A DNA stretch of 11,858 nt from Candidatus Brocadia sp. (GTDB lineage Bacteria; Planctomycetota; Brocadiia; Brocadiales; Brocadiaceae), in contig JAUQXU010000356.1 of the NCBI GenBank assembly GCA_030837935.1, forward strand, positions 1 through 11,858, read 5' to 3'. Position numbers and translations under genes: made by a program. Positions 6,540 to 11,858 of this stretch are shown here, in pieces. The notes under the pieces were generated by a model. That model searched no databases. It saw only the letters and a program-made list of their open reading frames with translations, and was not told the origin of the DNA. The first letter of the stretch is position 1, and each line of letters starts with the position of its first letter.

Positions 6540-8332
6540 TCATCAACGGATAATACAGACAAGAATGCCTTTTGTGGGATTTCCACATTCCCAATGGACT
6601 TCATCCTCTTTTTACCTTCTTTCTGTTTTTCCAAAAGTTTTCGTTTTCGCGTAATATCGCCGCCGTAACACTTGGCTGTCACATTTTTCGCAATGGGACG
6701 GATCGATTCCCTGGCAATAACCCTGCTTCCAATCGCCGCCTGTAAAACTACCTCAAAGAGGTGTCGTGAAATTTCATTCTTAAGCTTTTTAACAAGCTTT
6801 CGACCTTTAATCTCGGCATCTTTCCTATGCGCAATTGTCGAAAGGGCATCTACCCGCTTGCCTGACACCAGGATGTCCAATTTTACGAGGTCTGCAGACT
6901 CATACCCTATAAAATCGTAGTCCAGTGTCCCATAACCTCTCGTGGCTGATTTCATCTTGTCAAAAAAATCAAAGATAATCTCAGCTAATGGTAATTCATA
7001 GACAAGTATCGCGCGCTTTTCACTGAGATAATCGGTGCTCTTATATCTCCCCCTGCGTCCTTCAGCGAACTGCATAATAGTCCCCACATATTCTGTTGGC
7101 AGGACAAAACTGGCACGCACCACCGGTTCCCGGAATTCCTCGATTTCATTCACCGGAGGAACCTTTTCCGGGTTATCAACCTTAACCACCTCTTTATTGG
7201 TTTTTACTATCTCATAGGTTACGTTGGGAGCAGTTTGCACAATATTAATATTGCTCTCACGTTCCAGGCGTTCCTGGACAATTTCCATGTGTAAGAGGCC
7301 GAGGAACCCACACCGGAATCCAAATCCAAGCGCCTGCGAGGTTTCAGGTTCAAAGGTAAATGACGAATCGTTCAGGCTCAGCCGCTCCAATGCCTCCCGG
7401 AGGAGATGAAAATCGGCATTATTCGCGGGATAAACACCACAGTACACCATGGGCATGGGCGCCCGATACCCGGGCAACGCCTCTGCTGCCCTTTCCCTGT
7501 TATGAGTAACGGTATCTCCTACTTTAACATCACGAATGGATTTTATATTGGCAATGCAGTAACCTACCTCTCCCGCAAAGAGGCAGTCTTTGACTACCAT
7601 CTTGGGTTTGAAGACGCCGACCTCTTCCACCTTAAAGGAGCTCTTTGTTTTCATCATATAGATCTCGTCACCCACCTTAACAGAGCCGTCAAAGATACGC
7701 AGATACACAATAACACCGCGATATTCATCGTACACCGAATCAAAGATCAAAGATTTCAGGGGTGCATGGGAGTTGCCTTTGGGCGGCGGGATGCGTTTGA
7801 TAACAGCCCCGAAGATTTCATCAACACCTTCCCCGGTCTTTGCGCTGACCATGAGTGCCTCACTGGGATCAATCCCCAGTGTCTTTTCCATTTCCGTGAG
7901 CACATCATAGGGTCGGGATTGCGGCAGGTCGATCTTGCTAATGACTGGAATAATCGCCAAATTGTGTTCCATGGCGAGATAGGCGTTGGCTACTGTCTGT
8001 GCCTCAACACCCTGGGAAGCATCCACCAGCAACAGCGCACCTTCGCAGGCGCCAAGACTCCGGGAAACCTCGTAGCTAAAGTCCACATGACCCGGAGTAT
8101 CTATGAGGTTTAAATTATATTCCTTGCCATCCCGCGTGAGATTCAATGCAACCGCACTGGCCTTGATGGTGATACCGCGTTCACGCTCCAGATCCATATC
8201 GTCCAGCATCTGGTTGCGGAATTCTCTGGATGTAATGGTATGGGTCTTTTCCAGCAAACGATCCGCCAGGGTAGACTTCCCGTGGTCAATGTGTGCAATT
8301 ATACAAAAATTTCTAATTCTTTCAGTAGACAT
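6536..8332 (-). CDS. lepA: Elongation factor 4 (LepA) GTPase
   Basis: The 598-residue protein is full-length LepA, the ribosome-bound GTPase proposed to back-translocate stalled ribosomes or aid 30S biogenesis. G1 is AHIDHGKST (13-21), the switch is RGITIK (52-57), G3 is DTPGH (78-82), G4 is SKID (132-135) and G5 is SAK (163-165). Ser in place of the usual Asn at the first position of G4 is unusual; SKID still provides the guanine-binding Asp. The LepA-specific C-terminal domain is present to the end (KRKLLEKQKEGKKRMKSIG and KAFLSVLS). The ATG at 8332 has AGGAG about 8 nt upstream and lies 34 nt inside the end of the kinase gene. The lepA-lepB order is widely conserved in bacteria. Confidence 0.97.
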   Translation of the reverse strand: MSTERIRNFCIIAHIDHGKSTLADRLLEKTHTITSREFRNQMLDDMDLERERGITIKASAVALNLTRDGKEYNLNLIDTPGHVDFSYEVSRSLGACEGALLLVDASQGVEAQTVANAYLAMEHNLAIIPVISKIDLPQSRPYDVLTEMEKTLGIDPSEALMVSAKTGEGVDEIFGAVIKRIPPPKGNSHAPLKSLIFDSVYDEYRGVIVYLRIFDGSVKVGDEIYMMKTKSSFKVEEVGVFKPKMVVKDCLFAGEVGYCIANIKSIRDVKVGDTVTHNRERAAEALPGYRAPMPMVYCGVYPANNADFHLLREALERLSLNDSSFTFEPETSQALGFGFRCGFLGLLHMEIVQERLERESNINIVQTAPNVTYEIVKTNKEVVKVDNPEKVPPVNEIEEFREPVVRASFVLPTEYVGTIMQFAEGRRGRYKSTDYLSEKRAILVYELPLAEIIFDFFDKMKSATRGYGTLDYDFIGYESADLVKLDILVSGKRVDALSTIAHRKDAEIKGRKLVKKLKNEISRHLFEVVLQAAIGSRVIARESIRPIAKNVTAKCYGGDITRKRKLLEKQKEGKKRMKSIGNVEIPQKAFLSVLSVDE

Positions 8333-9258
8333 CCAGCCGCTCCTATAATCCCCGCATCGTTTCCAAGCTGCGAAAACACGATTTTCGTATCTTTATATGA
8401 TGCCTCAAATGCCCTTTGTGTGGTTATCTGCCTGATGGGATTCATCAATAATTCCCCGGAACCGATCATACCTCCTGCCAATACAATCATCTCCGGGTTT
8501 AATACATGCATAATATTTATAAGGGCAATACCCAGGTAACGACCCGTCTCCTCAATAACATCCAACGAAGCCTTATCACCCTGCAAGGCTGCGTCGTTAA
8601 TCATCTTTGCCGTAATTTCGCTGGAAACTTTTAAGAGCGATGGTATACCGCTCTTTAATAACTCCTTAAAACGCCGTACCATCCCCGTAGCCGACGCATA
8701 TACCTCGACACAGCCACGATTGCCACACTTGCATTGAGGTCCATCCGTCTGGATTACCATGTGACCAATCTCAGCAGCCACATTATTGGCGCCCCGCCAC
8801 AGCTTATTATCGATAACAATACCACCTCCAACCCCGGTGCCTAATGTCAGCATTACCAATGAACCGACTTCCTTGCCTGCCCCCGCCCATTTCTCACCCC
8901 ATGCGGCAGCATTGGCATCGTTTTCCAGCACACAGGGTTTCGAAAACCGTTCTGATACCATGCGCTTAATAGGTATATTACGCCAGCGAGGCAGGTTTGG
9001 GGAAAACAGGATCGTTTCACCCGTTTTATCAATAAGACCGGGCGACCCCAGCCCAATGCCTATTATATCAGATGCCTTCGCCTGTGCGCTCCGGATAATT
9101 TCAGCAATCAGTTCAAGTATTTGATTCGATATGGTCTGCGGATCTGCATCAGAATGGGTTTTTACGGAAAGCCGATGGAGGATTTTCCCATCTGTGTCAA
9201 CGATACCGGCTTTTAGATTCGTACCACCCAGGTCTATACCAACACTACAATTATCCAA
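8299..9258 (-). CDS. glk: ROK-family glucokinase
   Basis: The 319-residue protein phosphorylates a hexose, most likely glucose, using ATP in the cytoplasm. Seen in order: phosphate-binding GIDLGGTNLKAG (8-18), catalytic Asp D114 in LENDANAAAWGE, the nucleotide-binding LTLGTGVGGGIVID (138-150), sugar contacts E163 and H166 in AAEIGHMVI, and the zinc site CKCGNRGCVE with C176, C178 and C183, which coordinate together with H166. AGGM at 261-264 is the adenosine loop. There is no N-terminal winged helix, so it is a kinase and not a NagC/XylR-type repressor. ROK substrate range (glucose, mannose, N-acetylhexosamine) is hard to read from sequence. The start is TTG at 9258 with AAGGA about 10 nt upstream. 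It is the first gene of the run and follows a strong promoter. Confidence 0.9.
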   Translation of the reverse strand: MDNCSVGIDLGGTNLKAGIVDTDGKILHRLSVKTHSDADPQTISNQILELIAEIIRSAQAKASDIIGIGLGSPGLIDKTGETILFSPNLPRWRNIPIKRMVSERFSKPCVLENDANAAAWGEKWAGAGKEVGSLVMLTLGTGVGGGIVIDNKLWRGANNVAAEIGHMVIQTDGPQCKCGNRGCVEVYASATGMVRRFKELLKSGIPSLLKVSSEITAKMINDAALQGDKASLDVIEETGRYLGIALINIMHVLNPEMIVLAGGMIGSGELLMNPIRQITTQRAFEASYKDTKIVFSQLGNDAGIIGAAGCLLKELEIFV

Positions 9259-9310
9259 TTTTATAAATCCTTACTTCTTGAATTTCACAATCTATTTATA
9301 TAAACAAAAA

Positions 9311-9339
9311 ATATTAACAAAAGTCTTGTACTAAGTCAA
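9311..9339 (-). promoter_or_regulatory. Sigma70-type promoter for glk-lepA-lepB-lptB
   Basis: On the minus strand TTGACT (9334-9339) and TAATAT (9311-9316) are separated by exactly 17 nt, each differing from consensus by little. Transcription would begin near 9304, leaving a leader of about 45 nt before the TTG at 9258. No other promoter is evident ahead of lepA, lepB or lptB, so this likely drives the whole run. Confidence 0.65.
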
Positions 9340-9430
9340 CTTATATGAATAATAGCCACCGGTACCATTATTTGATTCTCTAACATGAACAAGCCAGGAT
9401 CAAATTTGTAATGGTTTAGTTTTTTAATAT

Positions 9431-9449
9431 TGATTGCCCGCGGTAATCA
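9431..9449. repeat. Imperfect inverted repeat TGATTGCC-CGC-GGTAATCA, possible operator
   Basis: Arms of 8 bases with one mismatch lie 16 nt upstream of the -35 element of the oxidoreductase promoter, in the 340-nt divergent intergenic region 9259-9598. The position suits an activator or a looping repressor. No regulator gene is nearby to name, and the rest of the region away from the two promoters shows nothing I can interpret. Confidence 0.3.
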
Positions 9450-9465
9450 TCGGAAAAACAGCCTA

Positions 9466-9495
9466 TTGCGTCCTCATCACTTTTTATAGTAAAAT
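9466..9495 (+). promoter_or_regulatory. Probable promoter of the oxidoreductase gamma/delta gene
   Basis: TTGCGT (9466-9471) and TAAAAT (9490-9495) are 18 nt apart, giving a start near 9502 and a leader of nearly 100 nt before the ATG at 9599. A TATAGT overlaps the -10 region at 9485-9490, so the exact hexamer is uncertain. Confidence 0.4.
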
Positions 9496-9598
9496 AGATC
9501 ATTGATATTCAAATACCGTGAATCCCTCTCTTCCGCTTTAGACGATGTAGATTAAGGATGTTTTCTCAGTCCGATTTGTAGCTTTTGGAGCTAAAAAC

Positions 9599-10492
9599 AT
9601 GCTCAGAGTAAGATTCCATGGCAGGGGTGGCCAGGGGGCAAAGGTAGCAAGCAGGGTGCTCGGCACTGCCGCTTTTATTGAGGGCTGCTACGCACAAGAC
9701 TTTCCACTCTACGGCGCTGAGAGGAGAGGAGCGCCCATCGCTGCCTTCACACGCATATCCCCAAAACCCATCCTTGAGCGAGGAGTAATTTCCGAACCCG
9801 ATATTGTAATCATACTGGACGAAACACTCCTGGATGACCCTATTGCAAATCCATTATCAGGCATTAAAGAGGGTGGCATTGTTTTTATAAATACCGCCCA
9901 CAGTCCAGCAGAGGCAAAGGACAAATTTAAAGTCACCAAACAGGTCATTACCTTAGATATAACGAAGATCGGCCTTGATATGCTGGGACTACCTGTCTTG
10001 AGTACCTTAGCCGGTGGTGTTGCCTCCAGGATTGCCGGTCTCAAAGAGGATTCTTTAAGAAATGCGGTTGAAAAGGAGGCGTCCGAGATATTAACCGACA
10101 AGTCGCTTGTCACAAAAAACGTAGAGGCAGCACTCTATTGTTTCCATGCCGTTCAACCGGTAAAAGTAAAGACTACGGAAACCATCCAAAAAGGAAGTCC
10201 TGTCATTGATGTACCATTCGAACCCGCTGTGATTTCCAGTCCTACTATAAATACCACGGGAAATACCCTTTTACGAAAGACCGGTAATTGGCGGGTATTT
10301 AAGCCTGTCTGGAATTATGAAGCCTGCACCAAATGTATGACCTGCGTTGCCAGATGCCCCGATGGCTGCATTGCGGTGAATGAAGACGGCTTCCCTTACA
10401 CGGATTACGACAACTGCAAGGGATGCATGATATGTGTTGAGGAATGTCCCGTAAAGGCCATAGAGAAGGTGCGGGATGTGCATGCGTGGTAG
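9599..10492 (+). CDS. 2-oxoacid:ferredoxin oxidoreductase, fused gamma and delta subunits
   Basis: Residues 1-185 match the gamma subunit (PorG/POR_N-associated catalytic domain III): FHGRGGQGAKVASRVLG (6-22), YAQDFPLYGAERRGAP (31-46) and LAGGVASRIAGL (137-148). A proline/threonine-rich linker (about 186-235) joins it to a two-cluster ferredoxin domain: C243, C246, C249, C253 and C273, C276, C279, C283, each ending in CP. The enzyme oxidatively decarboxylates pyruvate or another 2-oxoacid to an acyl-CoA, or runs in reverse to fix CO2; the delta part relays electrons to ferredoxin. The ATG has GGAG 8-10 nt upstream. Alpha and beta subunits, which carry the substrate and thiamine diphosphate sites, normally sit adjacent but are absent on both sides here, so substrate choice cannot be inferred. 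GGRGGQG-type gamma subunits also occur in indolepyruvate and 2-oxoglutarate enzymes. Confidence 0.88.
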   Translation: MLRVRFHGRGGQGAKVASRVLGTAAFIEGCYAQDFPLYGAERRGAPIAAFTRISPKPILERGVISEPDIVIILDETLLDDPIANPLSGIKEGGIVFINTAHSPAEAKDKFKVTKQVITLDITKIGLDMLGLPVLSTLAGGVASRIAGLKEDSLRNAVEKEASEILTDKSLVTKNVEAALYCFHAVQPVKVKTTETIQKGSPVIDVPFEPAVISSPTINTTGNTLLRKTGNWRVFKPVWNYEACTKCMTCVARCPDGCIAVNEDGFPYTDYDNCKGCMICVEECPVKAIEKVRDVHAW

Positions 10493-10654
10493 ATCAAAAA
10501 CTGCACAAATAGTGACTTGCATTACAATTAAAAGCAACTTAACGTCATCGGTGTATTACCATAAGCAATCTAAAAAGGTATTTAGACAAATTACAGCAAC
10601 AATCAAGATCATTCACATACCAGAGAATAAAACAAGAACATAGGGACAGGGTGG

Positions 10655-10678
10655 CATGGACAAACTTGTTTGTCCATG
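10655..10678. repeat. REP-like palindrome CATGGACAAAC-TT-GTTTGTCCATG
   Basis: Two perfect 11-base arms are separated by TT, 53 bases before the decayed RAYT transposase. It is preceded by GGGACAGGGTGG, whose mirror (CCACCC) is not found after the second arm; the sequence diverges to TGATG there. RAYT transposases are typically flanked by such palindromes, so this is probably the element end they recognise. It could alternatively act as a transcription terminator for the upstream oxidoreductase gene, although no T-run follows. The rest of 10493-10654 shows no gene or clear signal. Confidence 0.6.
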
Positions 10679-10730
10679 TGATGTGTATCGTGTAATGTAT
10701 ATATGAATACAAAGTATTATGGAATATAAA

Positions 10731-11020
10731 ATGGGGCACCAGCAAAGGAAAACCATTTGCCATTACAACAGTCCTGGCCACGCACACTTTTTAACCTTTT
10801 CCTGTTATCAACGACTTCTGTTGTTGAGTTGAGAGCGAACACGATGTTGGTTAATTGAAGCAATTACAGAAACAAAAGGAAAACATAATATCCTGTTAAG
10901 GGAGATCTGGTATTAGCTCCTCCAGAATGGAAATGGTCAAGCGCAGGTTGGTATAACGGGGTAAAGGAACCGATATTCCCTTGCCTTATAAGCCCTAAGA
11001 CTTATATACTACACATATAA
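10731..11020 (+). pseudogene. Decayed REP-associated tyrosine transposase (RAYT, Y1 family)
   Basis: An ATG at 10731 opens a frame reading MGHQQRKTICHYNSPGHAHF and then LTFSCYQRLLLLS, the N-terminal signature of RAYT proteins. A TGA at 10830-10832 interrupts it, but the same frame goes on as ERTRCWLIEAITETKGKHNI up to a TAG at 10914-10916, still matching the family. In another frame, from 10916, comes PPEWKWSSAGWYNGVKEPIF, the family's C-terminal EWxWSSAxWY motif, ending at TAA 11018-11020. The central part with the HUH metal motif and the catalytic Tyr is gone. So the copy has a nonsense mutation, an internal deletion and a frame change, and cannot be active. These enzymes move or maintain REP palindromes; one lies just upstream. 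Confidence 0.85.
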
Positions 11021-11037
11021 TGGTGAGGACTTATAAT
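11016..11037 (+). promoter_or_regulatory. Tandem TATAAT boxes ahead of the SatD-family gene
   Basis: Two perfect TATAAT hexamers occur at 11016-11021 and 11032-11037, 45 and 29 nt before the ATG at 11066. Neither has a good -35 at 16-18 nt. The first lies across the stop codon of the transposase remnant, so transcription could begin within inserted DNA. AT-rich chance matches are possible. Confidence 0.35.
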
Positions 11038-11065
11038 TCCGAGAGATACCAGAAGGATATGGATT

Positions 11066-11773
11066 ATGAAAAATAGTGGGCTTTATGCAGTGGTGACCGG
11101 AGATATCGTTGGTTCTTCAAAACTCAAAACCAGTCAACGGAGCCGTTTACTATCGGTCTTGAAATCTTCGTTCAATACTATTAAAGATATCCTGCCGGAT
11201 GGAATACGCGCACCGTTTGAAATACATCGTGGGGATAGCTTCCAGGGCGTGTTATCCAGGCCAGAGGCAGCTCTCCGTGTAGCTATTGCTATTCGTGCTG
11301 GCTTGCGACACGGTTTCGAAGCAAAACAACGTCGATACGCACTGGACGCGCGGATCGCGGTAGGTATTGGGTCAATCGATTTTCTTCCTGCGGGTCGGGG
11401 GTCCGAAGGAGACGGAGAGGCTTTTCGACGTTCCGGGCCAATTTTGGATAAGATGACGGGAGACCAGCGCCTACTTATCAGAACTCCATGGCAAGCGGTT
11501 GATGCAGAGCTTGATATAGAATGCGCCTTGCTCGATACCCTGATAAACAGATGGTCTGGCGAACAGGCACAGGCGATACTTGGTCAAATCCGGGGTTTAA
11601 CACAAGAGATGGCTGCTGAGAAATTCGGTGTTTCCCAACCAGCGGTCCGCCAACGCTTAAAAAGCGCAGGTGGGTGGGCAATCAAAGAGCTATGCCGCCG
11701 TTATGAACAGCTAATCCATGAAAAAGAAGCACGGGGGCTTATAATGAAGCAGTATAAGGCCAGGAGCTTATAA
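11066..11773 (+). CDS. SatD-family protein: cyclase-like N-terminal domain plus helix-turn-helix
   Basis: The 235-residue protein opens YAVVTGDIVGSSKL (7-20), the hallmark of the SatD family, whose biochemical role is unknown. Residues 1-145 resemble the class III nucleotide-cyclase fold: DIVGS with D13, RGDSFQGVL with D57, PEAALRVAIAIRAGL (66-80), ARIAVGIGSI (95-104) and GEAFRRSGPILDKMTGDQRLLI (117-138). D13 and D57 are 44 residues apart, as are the two metal-binding Asp residues of cyclases. The cyclase transition-state Asn and Arg appear to be replaced (R121, P125), so catalysis is doubtful. Residues about 175-215 (LTQEMAAEKFGVSQPAVRQRLKSA) are a helix-turn-helix of sigma-region-4 style. 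GAAGGA precedes the ATG by 8 nt. The stop TAA overlaps the ATG of the DUF3307 gene. It may be a nucleotide-sensing transcription regulator; that is inference. Confidence 0.75.
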   Translation: MKNSGLYAVVTGDIVGSSKLKTSQRSRLLSVLKSSFNTIKDILPDGIRAPFEIHRGDSFQGVLSRPEAALRVAIAIRAGLRHGFEAKQRRYALDARIAVGIGSIDFLPAGRGSEGDGEAFRRSGPILDKMTGDQRLLIRTPWQAVDAELDIECALLDTLINRWSGEQAQAILGQIRGLTQEMAAEKFGVSQPAVRQRLKSAGGWAIKELCRRYEQLIHEKEARGLIMKQYKARSL

Positions 11774-11858
11774 TGTACAGCCCATTGAGTCAAAACGATG
11801 CATTACCACTCTTACGCCTTATCGTTGCCCACCTGATTGCAGACTTTTTATTTCAGAG
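11773..11858 (+). CDS. DUF3307 membrane protein, N-terminal part (cut by window edge)
   Basis: An ATG at 11773 overlaps the stop of the SatD-family gene (TAATG) and has AGGAG 6-7 nt upstream. The 28 visible residues include LLRLIVAHLIADFLFQ, the N-terminal signature of DUF3307 proteins, which are small multi-helix membrane proteins of unknown function. SatD-type genes and DUF3307 genes are often neighbours, which supports both calls. The overlap implies translational coupling and a shared job. The rest of the gene lies beyond the window. Confidence 0.75.
   Translation, partial: MYSPLSQNDALPLLRLIVAHLIADFLFQ

Noticed and set aside
7406..8113. 235-codon plus-strand ORF inside lepA
   Set aside because: Antisense shadow of the GTPase gene; the translation has no domain features and lepA is certain on the other strand.
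10545..10787. 80-codon minus-strand ORF opposite the RAYT remnant
   Set aside because: Low-complexity composition with no family resemblance; it lies antisense to a recognisable transposase fossil and across the palindrome.

Overview
The window reads like a chromosomal segment of a Gram-negative bacterium. An LptB-type ATPase implies lipopolysaccharide export and an outer membrane. I lean towards an anammox-type planctomycete (Brocadiales), because of the oversized signal peptidase I with zinc ribbons and an inserted beta-rich domain, the moderate GC and the ferredoxin-dependent oxoacid oxidoreductase subunit. That placement is inference only; no marker here settles it.

Positions 1-1103 (minus strand) are the scar of a type I restriction-modification island. 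A RadC/JAB gene is fused in frame, at about position 500, to the C-terminal tail of an HsdM DNA methyltransferase. A one-base deletion then cuts off the last 37 residues of HsdM as a separate small ORF. A frameshifted DUF1016 (YhcG-type PDDEXK nuclease) gene follows and runs off the left edge. The ATGA overlaps make this look like a tidy operon, but the simplest reading is decay by deletion and frameshift. Positions 1224-1873 hold a FitA/VapC-type toxin-antitoxin pair with an extended -10 promoter and an inverted repeat. Positions 2096-2302 hold a fragment of a phospholipase D-like/helicase protein.

Positions 2296-9258 form a compact minus-strand housekeeping run: ROK glucokinase, lepA, lepB and lptB, then an MsbA-like ABC exporter after a 101-nt gap. 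A good sigma70-type promoter (TTGACT, 17 nt, TAATAT) precedes the first gene. lepA starts inside the kinase gene, lepB overlaps lepA by 4 nt and lptB starts 3 nt after lepB. The run combines translation (LepA), protein export (LepB) and envelope lipid or LPS transport (LptB, ABC exporter).

From 9430 everything is on the plus strand. First comes a fused gamma/delta subunit of a 2-oxoacid:ferredoxin oxidoreductase, with no alpha or beta subunit beside it. Then comes a gene-poor stretch with a near-perfect REP-like palindrome and a decayed REP-associated tyrosine transposase (RAYT). Last is a SatD-family gene coupled to a DUF3307 membrane-protein gene cut by the right edge. The SatD protein shows features of the class III nucleotide-cyclase fold, including two Asp residues 44 positions apart, joined to a C-terminal helix-turn-helix. 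With DUF3307 this is the best candidate here for a poorly described functional system.
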